Counted from the first letter of the stretch, positions 1 to 6,318 are shown. The stretch: DNA of 6,366 nucleotides from Thiotrichaceae bacterium (GCA_027024625.1 JALVRY010000119.1:1-6366), one strand, 5' to 3'. A program made the numbers and translations. The notes: generated by a model not told the origin, from the sequence alone.

Positions 1-5
1 GCAAT

Positions 6-488
6 ATGGCTAAATCAAAGAAGAAAAAAGGACACGGTGGTAAAACCATCGCCTTAAACAAAGCGGCTCGTCACGAATATTTTATCGGCGATACTTTCGA
101 AGCAGGTATGGTACTTGAAGGTTGGGAGGTTAAAAGTTTACGAGAAGGGCGTGTGCAGTTAAAAGAAAGTTATGTTTTTATTAAAAATGGCGAGGCGTGG
201 GTATCAAATATTCATATTTCTCCATTATTGACTGCGTCAACACATATTAACCCTGCCCCATTACGCATTCGAAAGTTGTTATTACATGCGGAAGAAATTA
301 GTCGTTTAATTGGTGCAACAGAGCGTAAAGGCTTTACTTTGGTCGCTCTTGCGATGTACTGGAAAAATAACCGAGTAAAATTGGAAGTTGCTCTAGGTAA
401 AGGCAAAAAGTTGCACGATAAACGAGCCTCAGATAAAGAAAAAACATGGAATCGAGACAAGCAACGAATACTAAAATCAGGTGCTTAG
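6..488 (+). CDS. smpB: SsrA-binding protein SmpB
   Basis: SmpB binds tmRNA (SsrA) and brings it to stalled ribosomes, so that truncated proteins are tagged for proteolysis and the ribosome is released (trans-translation, cytoplasm). The 160-residue product has the usual family length. Visible family signatures are the N-terminal [10 protein letters not shown] (residues 18-27), the core [19 protein letters not shown] (34-52), [10 protein letters not shown] (131-140), and a basic C-terminal tail, [15 protein letters not shown], which in the family becomes helical and reads the empty mRNA channel. The extreme N terminus is lysine-rich, as is common. The start is the ATG at 6; only five bases precede it, so its ribosome binding site and promoter lie outside the window. 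It ends in TAG at 486-488, three bases before bluB, suggesting a shared transcript. The tmRNA gene itself is not in the window. Identification is secure. Confidence 0.97.
   Translation: MAKSKKKKGHGGKTIALNKAARHEYFIGDTFEAGMVLEGWEVKSLREGRVQLKESYVFIKNGEAWVSNIHISPLLTASTHINPAPLRIRKLLLHAEEISRLIGATERKGFTLVALAMYWKNNRVKLEVALGKGKKLHDKRASDKEKTWNRDKQRILKSGA
479..483 (+). promoter_or_regulatory. Shine-Dalgarno site of bluB inside the smpB 3' end
   Basis: AGGTG lies 8 nt before the ATG at 492 and within the last codons of smpB. This supports the ATG at 492 as the bluB start and co-transcription of the two genes. Confidence 0.6.
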
Positions 489-491
489 TTA

Positions 492-1130
492 ATGCATATT
501 AGCCAAGATGAGCGGGATGCCGTTTATAAAACCATCTTTGCCCGTCGTGATGTACGGCGTGAATTTGAACCTGATAATATTCCTGATGATGTGTTGTTGC
601 GTATTTTAACGGCAGCTCACCATGCTCCTAGTGTTGGTTTTATGCAGCCGTGGGATTTTATCGTAGTAAAAAGTAATGACGTAAAATCACAAATCAAATC
701 AGCCTTTGAACAAGCTCACGCCAAAGCAGCCAAGCTATTCGATAAAGACAAGAGTAGAAAATACAAAAAACTCAAACTTGAAGGCATTATGGAAGCCCCA
801 CTGGGTATCTGCGTCACTTGTGACCGTACTCGCAATGGTCCCGTAGTGCTGGGTAGGACATCAATACCTGAGATGGACTTATTTAGCTCCGTTTGTGCAA
901 TTCAAAATTTATGGTTAGCCGCAAGAGCTGAAAATTTAGGGATGGGCTGGGTCAGTATTATCGAGAATGAGGCCTTGCAAAAAATTTTAGGCATCCCCGA
1001 ACATATTGTCCCGATTGCTTATTTATGTATTGGCTATGTTTCTCAATTTCAAGAAAAGCCCGATTTAGAAAAGCTAGGATGGTTGCCGCGTGAGAATTTG
1101 GATAATTTAATCCATTATAATAAATGGTGA
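492..1130 (+). CDS. bluB: 5,6-dimethylbenzimidazole synthase BluB
   Basis: BluB is an oxygen-dependent, flavin-destructase member of the nitroreductase fold. It converts reduced FMN into 5,6-dimethylbenzimidazole, the lower axial ligand of vitamin B12. The product is 212 residues, close to family length. Diagnostic stretches are RRDVRREF (18-25), APSVGFMQPW (45-54), and GRTSIPEMDLFSS (121-133) running into CAIQNLWLAARAENLGMGW and VSI up to residue 156. The Asp and Ser reported as critical in Sinorhizobium meliloti BluB (D32, S167, from memory) align with D20 and S155 at the same offset of 12, so the catalytic set looks intact; that alignment was made by eye. An ordinary nitroreductase is the alternative, but the PEMDL segment and the APSVGFMQPW motif favour BluB. 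The gene follows smpB by 3 nt and no other cobalamin gene is in view. It ends in TGA at 1128-1130. Confidence 0.93.
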   Translation: MHISQDERDAVYKTIFARRDVRREFEPDNIPDDVLLRILTAAHHAPSVGFMQPWDFIVVKSNDVKSQIKSAFEQAHAKAAKLFDKDKSRKYKKLKLEGIMEAPLGICVTCDRTRNGPVVLGRTSIPEMDLFSSVCAIQNLWLAARAENLGMGWVSIIENEALQKILGIPEHIVPIAYLCIGYVSQFQEKPDLEKLGWLPRENLDNLIHYNKW

Positions 1131-1176
1131 AGCACTCAGTGAGTTGTTTTTATTCGGCATTGTTTGTGCTGATCGC

Positions 1177-1343
1177 TTAAGGAACCTCTGATCAAGTCGG
1201 GTCGAATTTCATGAGAGGAAAAATTCGTTCATTTTTTGATAGAAAATCGAGTAATAGTTATTCTATTGGGAGATTTTATAGCAAAAAATGGGCGGATTTT
1301 AACCTCAGGAAAACGACTCATGACTTGATCAGAGTTTCCTTAA
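1177..1343. mobile_element. MITE-like palindromic (foldback) element bounded by TTAA
   Basis: A 167-bp non-coding element fills most of the 222-bp gap (1131-1352) between the convergent bluB and FAD oxidoreductase genes. Its 22-base ends are inverted repeats differing at one position (left begins TTAAGGAACCTCTGATC, right arm reads TTAAGGAAACTCTGATC). The symmetry continues inward: CATTTTTTG at 1230-1238 pairs with CAAAAAATG at 1282-1290, AAAATC at 1243-1248 with GATTTT at 1272-1277, and AATAG at 1253-1257 with CTATT at 1263-1267. All pairs centre on base 1260. The outermost TTAA may be a target-site duplication or part of the repeat; it is palindromic, so the two cannot be told apart. There is no open reading frame of note inside. 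A second copy starts at 6319. It is probably a non-autonomous element mobilised in trans; the parent transposase family is unknown. Confidence 0.85.
1236..1264 (+). promoter_or_regulatory. Possible sigma70-like promoter inside the palindromic element
   Basis: TTGATA at 1236-1241 and TATTCT at 1259-1264 are separated by exactly 17 bp. Transcription would run rightward, antisense to the 3' end of the FAD oxidoreductase gene. The DNA is AT-rich and the match is imperfect (about 5/6 and 4/6), so chance is a real alternative. Confidence 0.25.
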
Positions 1344-1352
1344 ATTAGCCTC

Positions 1353-2531
1353 TTAATAATTACTCCAATGTGCATTCCCAATATTTGCCAATTCCAAATT
1401 CTGAGGAATATGTGGATCAGATATGGGCTTGAGTTTAGTAAAATGATGCGTAATTTCATCTGCTAACATTGGAGCAAAGGCGAGTTTGGTTGGCCATGCT
1501 ACGCTGACATTATCGACTTGTTGTATAAAAGGTAAGTCGGGGCGTTTTCCATTATCTTGTATGCCTTCGGCTCGATTGATGGTGAAGCTAGACCATTGTA
1601 ATGTCGAGCCGTCGATCCAAGGGAGTAGGTTTTGTAGTTCTTTTTTGGTTGATTCAATCGTAACTTCTTCCGATTTGCTAGCTCCTTTCTCTGCGGGTTC
1701 ACCGCCAATATACCAAACTGTTTCACGATCATTGGCTTTATGTGAAGTGATCGTCATTTTAGGTTTGTCGCTAACGCCAAGGGCATGAGCATAAATCATT
1801 GGGAGGTGTTTTGCTTTTGCCATTAGCATGCGTAGAGGACGGCGTTGCATAGTAGGTGCTTTGATGCCTAGTGGCTTGCTCAATGCCTCATTGCCTTCCC
1901 CTGCACAAAGTATGATTTGTTGAGCTTGGATTTGTAGTGAGGCGTTATCCTGCAAGGCTGTTTCAAATGCCCAGTTATTATCTATATTGACTAGGCTGGA
2001 GTTGGCAGCATCACTTTGGATGATAAAATCAGAAAACTGCCGGTGAAAACTTTGTAGTAATGAAGGTATGTCTAGCACGGGTTCATCTAGCTGATATAAG
2101 TTTCCCTTAAAATCAGGGTGTTGAAATAACTCAGGATAGTTTTTTGAATCAACTAATTGCATGCGGCTTTTCATGACTTTACTTGCAAAAAAACCTGTAA
2201 CTTTTGAGGCAATATTGGGCGATGTCCAAAGTAATTGATGTTGTGATAAGCATTTAACATCTTGTAGTTTTACACGCCCTTTACCTGCCAATGCCTGTTT
2301 CCAGCGGTTTGGCATATCGGCAATGGTCATGCTTGCTTTGGATGCCTTTCCTGTGAGGGCATATTTAGTGCCGCCGTGGATAATACCTTGGGATGCAAGG
2401 GTCTGACCTGAGCCAATTGCATTGGATTCGCAAAGTAAAACGGAGTAACCGCGTGCTTTTAAATCAGCCAATAACCATAAGCCCGCGATACCTGCACCAA
2501 CAATGAGGAAGTCGACTTTAGCGTGTTTCAT
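1353..2531 (-). CDS. FAD-dependent oxidoreductase (DAO family)
   Basis: With a start at 2531 the product is 392 residues. The N terminus has the FAD-binding Rossmann signature VGAGIAG (11-17), with an acidic residue at the end of the second strand (E35) to bind ribose. Next comes SGQTLASQGIIHGGTKY (41-57), which resembles the flavin-contacting segment of D-amino-acid/glycerol-3-phosphate/2-hydroxyacid oxidases. A second nucleotide-side strand, ILCAGEGNE, lies at 207-215. The C-terminal part NRAEG...RPDLPFIQQVDNVSVAWP (319-347) is typical of the FAD-closing region. The frame stays open to 2660, but the upstream 43 residues lie wholly inside hldE and do not belong to the fold, so the ATG at 2531 is preferred. 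That start overlaps the hldE stop by 14 bp and has no clear Shine-Dalgarno, implying translational coupling. The substrate is not recognised. No signal peptide is seen, so it is probably cytoplasmic. Confidence 0.88.
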   Translation of the reverse strand: MKHAKVDFLIVGAGIAGLWLLADLKARGYSVLLCESNAIGSGQTLASQGIIHGGTKYALTGKASKASMTIADMPNRWKQALAGKGRVKLQDVKCLSQHQLLWTSPNIASKVTGFFASKVMKSRMQLVDSKNYPELFQHPDFKGNLYQLDEPVLDIPSLLQSFHRQFSDFIIQSDAANSSLVNIDNNWAFETALQDNASLQIQAQQIILCAGEGNEALSKPLGIKAPTMQRRPLRMLMAKAKHLPMIYAHALGVSDKPKMTITSHKANDRETVWYIGGEPAEKGASKSEEVTIESTKKELQNLLPWIDGSTLQWSSFTINRAEGIQDNGKRPDLPFIQQVDNVSVAWPTKLAFAPMLADEITHHFTKLKPISDPHIPQNLELANIGNAHWSNY

Positions 2532-3957
2532 GAGGCAGTGTTTGAATTTTTGCGATAGTGCCTGTGGTTGAACTACCTTCAACAAAGCTGAGTACGACAA
2601 CATCGCCACCGTTATCCCAAACACATTGATTGCCTGGAATGTTTTTAGGGTCGTTGTCACCGCCCTTGACTAATAAATCGGGCTTGGTTGCACAAATAAG
2701 TCGTTCAGGTGTATCTTCGCCAAAAGGTAATACCCAGTCGACAGATTCCAGTGCGGATAGCACTTTCATACGGTTTTCTACGCTATTAATTGGGCGTGTT
2801 TCACCTTTGAGCCGACGCACTGAGTCATCGGTATTGACGGCGACAATTAAGCGGTCACCTAACTCCTTGGCTTGTTCTAAGTAACTTACATGACCTGAGT
2901 GTAATAAATCGAAGCAGCCGTTGGTCATTACGACTTTTTCACCATAAGCTTGAGCATCACGCACGGCCTCAATTAATTGTGTTTCTGTCACGACACCCTT
3001 GGAGATAAGGCTATGTGTGTTAAGAGCCTGTTCCAACTCATTTTGGCTAACGGTTGCTGTGCCTACCTTTGCAACGACGATACCAGCAGCTAAATTTGCT
3101 AGTGCAATGGCTTGTTCTAATGGCACATTAACTGACCATGCCGCAGCTAATACAGCAACAACTGTGTCGCCTGCCCCTGTAACATCGAAGACTTCTCTTG
3201 CTCGGGTGGGAAGTGTGCTTAATTCTCCATTTTGTTGCACAAGACTCATGCCATGTTCGCTACGTGTGATGAGTAGATTGTTGATATTGTGCTGTCTTAA
3301 TAAAGCTTGAGATTTGCTAAATAGCTCATCATCGTTTTCCCAAGAACCGATAACAGCAGTGATTTCTTGTAAGTTTGGTGTGAGTAGCGTGGCATTTTGA
3401 TAATTAGAGAAGTCATGACTTTTGGGGTCAACAATAATAATTTTCCCTAGCTCATGAGCGATGCTAATTAACTCGCGGGAGTTTTCTAATGTGCCTTTCT
3501 TGTAGTCAGAAAGTACTACAACATCGGTATTTTGGAGAAGTGTTTGATATTTACTAATTAGATTGCTGTGATTTTCTCCCCTAAAGCCTTCTTCAAAGTC
3601 CAAACGCATTAGCTGTTGATGTCGGCTCATAATGCGTAATTTGGTTACGGTTGGCTTATTGTTGAGCTTGATAAATTGTGTGTCTACGCCTTGTTTTTTG
3701 AGTATGTCTGCTAGTGATTTTCCTGCTTCATCGTCCCCTGTGTAGCCAAGTAAGGTAACTTGCCCGCCCAAACTGGCGATATTTAAGGCAACATTGGCAG
3801 CACCGCCGGGGCGTTCCTCATTATCTTTTACATGGACAACAGGAACAGGGGCTTCAGGGGAAATGCGAGAAGTTTCGCCAGACCAATAGCGGTCGAGCAT
3901 GACATCACCAACAATTAAAACATTGGCTTGTGTAAAATCAGGGATTGCAATGGTCAT
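2518..3957 (-). CDS. hldE: Bifunctional heptose-7-phosphate kinase / heptose-1-phosphate adenylyltransferase HldE
   Basis: HldE catalyses two cytoplasmic steps toward ADP-heptose for the LPS inner core: phosphorylation of D-glycero-beta-D-manno-heptose 7-phosphate at C1, and adenylylation of the 1-phosphate. The 479 residues match the family (E. coli about 477). The N-terminal half is a PfkB/ribokinase-type kinase, with the sugar-site RPGGAANVA (49-57) and the anion-hole/catalytic DVTGAGDT (258-265, catalytic Asp264). The C-terminal half is a cytidylyltransferase-like nucleotidyltransferase, with TNGCFDLLHSGH (345-356, HxGH at 353-356) and GSSTT (461-465) near the end. Both active sites appear intact, so both activities are expected. 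The start is the ATG at 3957; its Shine-Dalgarno is weak. The stop (2518-2520) overlaps the downstream FAD oxidoreductase start. No other LPS gene is in the window. Confidence 0.97.
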   Translation of the reverse strand: MTIAIPDFTQANVLIVGDVMLDRYWSGETSRISPEAPVPVVHVKDNEERPGGAANVALNIASLGGQVTLLGYTGDDEAGKSLADILKKQGVDTQFIKLNNKPTVTKLRIMSRHQQLMRLDFEEGFRGENHSNLISKYQTLLQNTDVVVLSDYKKGTLENSRELISIAHELGKIIIVDPKSHDFSNYQNATLLTPNLQEITAVIGSWENDDELFSKSQALLRQHNINNLLITRSEHGMSLVQQNGELSTLPTRAREVFDVTGAGDTVVAVLAAAWSVNVPLEQAIALANLAAGIVVAKVGTATVSQNELEQALNTHSLISKGVVTETQLIEAVRDAQAYGEKVVMTNGCFDLLHSGHVSYLEQAKELGDRLIVAVNTDDSVRRLKGETRPINSVENRMKVLSALESVDWVLPFGEDTPERLICATKPDLLVKGGDNDPKNIPGNQCVWDNGGDVVVLSFVEGSSTTGTIAKIQTLPHETR

Positions 3958-4029
3958 TAGTATGATTAGCTAAAGTGCAAAATAAAGTGGGCAGAATACC
4001 ATAGTGGTGGCACTTCCTCATTAAGTAGT

Positions 4030-4060
4030 CAATCAAAAATTGTTAGGTATATTTTGATTG
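4030..4060. repeat. Inverted repeat between metallophosphoesterase and hldE
   Basis: CAATCAAAA (4030-4038) and TTTTGATTG (4052-4060) form a 9-bp perfect stem with a 13-base loop, 21 bp past the metallophosphoesterase stop. On the minus strand the 3' arm starts TTTTTGATTG but no U-run follows, and the stem is AT-rich, so it is a poor intrinsic terminator. It could be a weak terminator for the phosphoesterase or a regulatory site ahead of hldE. Confidence 0.4.
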
Positions 4061-4081
4061 GGTAGTACGGTGTTGACTGGC

Positions 4082-4954
4082 TCAGTCTGCTTTTACTAGA
4101 CGAATATGGGTGACTTCTGGAGGGCAATTATGACGAACGGGAACACCTGTTGAACCAATGCCTCGGCTGGTATATACCCATGATTCATTGACGCGATATA
4201 GGCCTTGCACATATTTTTTGCCGAGATGTGCTTTGACAAATCCCCAGCCTTTATTTGTTACGACTTGCCCGCCGCCGTGAGTGTGTCCTGAAAGTTGTAA
4301 TGAAATACGCGTGTCATCAGCGTACCAGTCGATCATATCTGGTTCGTGTGCAAGTAATATGGTTGGAGTATCTCCACCGGGGTGATTTTCCATCGTTTTC
4401 TTGATATCCGGTTTACCCTTCCAACCATCATCGATACCTGCAATATAAAGTTGGGTATTGCCTACCTTTAGCGTGAAACTACTATTGATTAGAACAGGGA
4501 TGCTGTGTTGATGGAAAACTTCACGAATAAAGTCGGGGTCAGTTTCAACATCATGGTTGCCCATGCAGGCAAAGGTGCCGTAAGTGGAGTCCAATTGTGC
4601 TAAAGAGGGGGCTAAGTCAAGAATATCTTCTTCGTCATGCCAAACATAATCACCTGTTAAAACAACAAGATCAGGAAAAAGAAGGTTGGCCTTGATGACA
4701 GCACGTTCGATTAGTTCCATTTGGGTAAAGGGGCGAAGGTGCATGTCTGTGAGTTGTACGATGGTAAAGCCATTTAAATCATCAGGTAAATTTTTGATTG
4801 GAATATTGGTGCTTTCAACTGTAAGTTGACGGAGTTGGTTACGACGGTCATCAAATTTTTCATCATGAAAATATTTAAGTTTGCCGATATGATTTAATAC
4901 CCGCTGAGTTTTTTTCTTATGTTTTTTTATCATTTGGGTAGTCCTATTAACCAT
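4082..4954 (-). CDS. Calcineurin-like metallophosphoesterase (YaeI/YkuE-like)
   Basis: The 290-residue protein carries the full set of metal-ligand motifs of the calcineurin-like phosphoesterase superfamily in order: LTDMH (D70, H72), GD (101-102), GNHD (132-135), AHEPD (202-206) and GHTH (223-226). A dinuclear metal centre and phosphomono- or diesterase activity are therefore expected. The layout resembles the YaeI/YkuE group, some relatives of which act on lipid A precursors, but the substrate cannot be read from sequence. Unlike many of that group it shows no membrane anchor or signal peptide. The N terminus is very basic (KKHKKK near residues 10-15), which suggests a cytoplasmic or membrane-surface protein. 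The first ATG (4954) has only GGA 9 nt upstream. An internal ATG at 4933 (residue 8) has AGGA at 8-nt spacing and may be the true start. The gene lies 124 bp upstream of hldE on the same strand. Confidence 0.9.
   Translation of the reverse strand: MVNRTTQMIKKHKKKTQRVLNHIGKLKYFHDEKFDDRRNQLRQLTVESTNIPIKNLPDDLNGFTIVQLTDMHLRPFTQMELIERAVIKANLLFPDLVVLTGDYVWHDEEDILDLAPSLAQLDSTYGTFACMGNHDVETDPDFIREVFHQHSIPVLINSSFTLKVGNTQLYIAGIDDGWKGKPDIKKTMENHPGGDTPTILLAHEPDMIDWYADDTRISLQLSGHTHGGGQVVTNKGWGFVKAHLGKKYVQGLYRVNESWVYTSRGIGSTGVPVRHNCPPEVTHIRLVKAD
4942..4945 (-). promoter_or_regulatory. Shine-Dalgarno favouring an internal metallophosphoesterase start
   Basis: On the minus strand AGGA stands 8 nt before the ATG at 4933-4931. 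This is stronger than the site before the outer ATG at 4954. It argues that the first seven residues may not be translated. Confidence 0.4.
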
Positions 4955-5005
4955 TATTATATATCCATATCTATGGGGTTATTACGGTACATGGATGCAT
5001 AGATG

Positions 5006-5021
5006 CAGTTAAGGTTAACTG
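5006..5021. repeat. Perfect 7-bp inverted repeat in a short intergenic gap
   Basis: CAGTTAA-GG-TTAACTG sits 3 bp past the FMN-reductase-family stop and 51 bp upstream of the metallophosphoesterase start. On the minus strand no U-tract follows, so it is unlikely to be an intrinsic terminator in the direction of these genes. Its compact dyad form resembles a dimeric-repressor operator, but no cognate regulator is visible. Confidence 0.4.
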
Positions 5022-5024
5022 TTT

Positions 5025-5651
5025 TTACATTCCATTTTTATAATCAGGATTGAAGGTTACGCCTGAGTCCCGTACTTGCTTTAATGCAACAGCGTACTCT
5101 TTCAAAATAGTGAGGTTGAAGGTGATTCGCCCACGAAAATAAGTGTCTGCACTTGTATCGTTATCCTTGGGATCATCATTTAGTACTGCTTCGACATTAC
5201 GAATAATCATTTGTTCAGGAATATAACAGATTCGATTGTTTTTATAGCTGCTCATACGAAGTTCGGCAATAGGGTATGCACCACCATCCGCAGACGATAC
5301 GGCAACTAACATTGCTGGCTTATGTGATAATTCTCCTTTGCTCCACATTAGGAAGAAGTTTTTTAAGGCTGCGGGTACTTGTCCGTGATATTCGGGAGAA
5401 ATAATGACAAAAGCATCACTACTCGCCAAGTTTTTTGAGATAGGCGTGAGTAAATCAACCCAATGCTGTTCTCCATCCCAAATTCCTTCATCCCATAATG
5501 GAATTGGCCAAGAGGTAAAATCACCAGAAAGATCAAGTATTTCAACTTCGTCACAAAGTTGTTTGTCTAATAAATCGTGCTGGATATATTTTGCAACTTT
5601 CATACTTTGCGAAGGTTTACGGTGACTGCCGCTGACAATTGTTATTTTCAT
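5025..5651 (-). CDS. NADPH-dependent FMN reductase family flavoprotein
   Basis: The 208-residue protein has a flavodoxin-like fold of the NADPH-dependent FMN reductase (FMN_red) type. Residues 7-16, SGSHRKPSQS, form the FMN-phosphate-binding loop after the first strand (MKITIV). PEYHGQVPAALKNF (86-99) is the conserved isoalloxazine-contact motif, and KPAMLVAVSSADGG (111-124) is the next strand-loop. Family members are FMN-dependent NAD(P)H oxidoreductases that reduce quinones, azo dyes, chromate or free flavin; the substrate here is not determinable. No signal peptide is present, so it is cytoplasmic. The ATG at 5651 is well supported by AGAGGT at 9-nt spacing (5661-5666 on the plus strand). 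It lies downstream of the tandem hairpins and 70 bp upstream of the phosphoesterase. Confidence 0.9.
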   Translation of the reverse strand: MKITIVSGSHRKPSQSMKVAKYIQHDLLDKQLCDEVEILDLSGDFTSWPIPLWDEGIWDGEQHWVDLLTPISKNLASSDAFVIISPEYHGQVPAALKNFFLMWSKGELSHKPAMLVAVSSADGGAYPIAELRMSSYKNNRICYIPEQMIIRNVEAVLNDDPKDNDTSADTYFRGRITFNLTILKEYAVALKQVRDSGVTFNPDYKNGM

Positions 5652-5660
5652 TTTAGCTAA

Positions 5661-5666
5661 ACCTCT
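5661..5666 (-). promoter_or_regulatory. Shine-Dalgarno of the FMN-reductase-family gene
   Basis: AGAGGT on the minus strand, 9 nt from the ATG at 5651, fixes that start codon. Confidence 0.6.
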
Positions 5667-5704
5667 TTGAGAATGGGGATGTGTCTGTTTCTAAATGCAC
5701 AAAC

Positions 5705-5735
5705 ACAAAGGCCGAGCATAATGCTCGGCCTTTGT
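5705..5735 (-). terminator. GC-rich intrinsic terminator after the dsrE2-like gene
   Basis: ACAAAGGCCGAGCAT and its exact reverse complement flank a single central A, giving 15 matching positions. A realistic hairpin has a stem of about 13 bp and a small AU-rich loop. In the minus direction the stem ends CCTTTGT and continues GTTTGTG, a U-rich though interrupted tail. It lies between the dsrE2-like stop (5783) and the flavoprotein start (5651) and probably ends or reduces transcription from the former. In the plus direction the tail is TTTGTAATAT, but no plus-strand gene precedes it. Confidence 0.75.
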
Positions 5736-5738
5736 AAT

Positions 5739-5764
5739 ATCAAATAACCAGATGGTTATTTGAT
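5739..5764 (-). terminator. Second, AT-rich hairpin in tandem with the terminator
   Basis: ATCAAATAACC (5739-5749) and GGTTATTTGAT (5754-5764) form a perfect 11-bp stem with a 4-base loop. In the minus direction it is met first, 18 bp after the dsrE2-like stop codon. It has no U-run of its own, so it may act as a 3'-end stabilising hairpin or an accessory to the GC-rich stem-loop that follows. Confidence 0.5.
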
Positions 5765-5782
5765 CATGTTCCTAAAATAGGT

Positions 5783-6247
5783 CTAGATATATAAGGAAAT
5801 ATCAGCATCGCCTGCGAATTCGAAGAACATTGCAGCACCTGCAAATTCTAAGCCATCGATAAAGTCAGAGTGATCAAATTCAAATAGCTCAACTGTCATT
5901 TGACAAGCAACCATTTTAACTTCTGCTTCTACGCATAAGTCACGAAGTTCTTCCAAAGGTGCAACACCTTTATCAGCCATCTTCTTTTTCATCATGGTTG
6001 TCATCATTGCTTGCATGCCAGGTAGTGCTTGTAATAATACAGGAACAGGCATCGGCATTGGCATACCAGGGTTACCTAAAGAACTGATTTGTAGATTCAG
6101 ATTCTTTTCTACTAATTTTAAACCGTAGAAAGTAAAGAAGATTTCTACATCATACATCAATGCAGAAGCTGTAGATGCAAGTATAAATGGAGGATAAGCC
6201 CAATCAAGTGTTCCTTTTGTCGCGATGATCGCAAGTTTCTTTGACAT
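5783..6247 (-). CDS. DsrE/DsrF/DrsH-like (DsrE2-type) protein
   Basis: The 154-residue product matches the DsrE2 family (DrsE_2/DsrE-DsrF-DrsH-like), whose members relay sulfur as cysteine persulfide, often with TusA and rhodanese in sulfur oxidisers. Family features are the start KKLAIIATKGTLDWAYPPFIL (split at residues 3-23), the hydrophobic VEIFFTFYGL (34-43), a Met/Pro-rich loop GNPGMPMPMPVP (58-69), the Met-rich MMTTMMKKK (81-89), the cysteine motif VACQMT (113-118; C115, the expected sulfur-carrying cysteine), and the ending GDADISLYI. C105 is a second cysteine. The ATG at 6247 has a modest GAGAG at 9-nt spacing. No tusA or rhodanese is adjacent in the window; upstream there is only a 71-bp gap and then the repeat at 6319. 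The biochemical role is inferred from the family. Confidence 0.88.
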   Translation of the reverse strand: MSKKLAIIATKGTLDWAYPPFILASTASALMYDVEIFFTFYGLKLVEKNLNLQISSLGNPGMPMPMPVPVLLQALPGMQAMMTTMMKKKMADKGVAPLEELRDLCVEAEVKMVACQMTVELFEFDHSDFIDGLEFAGAAMFFEFAGDADISLYI

Positions 6248-6318
6248 AATTTCAATCTCTCGATATGTGTGAGTTTAGATGCAGTCCAGCGGCATATATG
6301 TGCTAGCCTTCTGGTTAC

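Noticed and set aside
1112..1127. CCATT/AATGG inverted repeat at the end of bluB as a terminator
   Set aside because: It has only 5 bp of stem, lies inside the coding sequence and has no U-tract.
1131..1176. ACTCAGTGAGT followed by a T-run as an intrinsic terminator of bluB
   Set aside because: The palindrome leaves a one-base loop and cannot form a usable hairpin of more than a few pairs.
1486..1788. Plus-strand 100-codon open frame
   Set aside because: It is antisense to the well-supported FAD oxidoreductase and its sequence resembles no protein family.
2532..2660. N-terminal extension of the FAD oxidoreductase by 43 residues
   Set aside because: It lies entirely within hldE in another frame, precedes the Rossmann-fold start and has no family similarity. 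The ATG at 2531 places GAGIAG at the usual distance from the N terminus.
2630..3310. Two plus-strand open frames opposite hldE
   Set aside because: They are shadows of hldE; the minus-strand product is unambiguous across this interval.
5363..5625. Short open frames on both strands inside the FMN-reductase-family gene
   Set aside because: They overlap a gene with clear FMN-binding motifs and have no recognisable features of their own.
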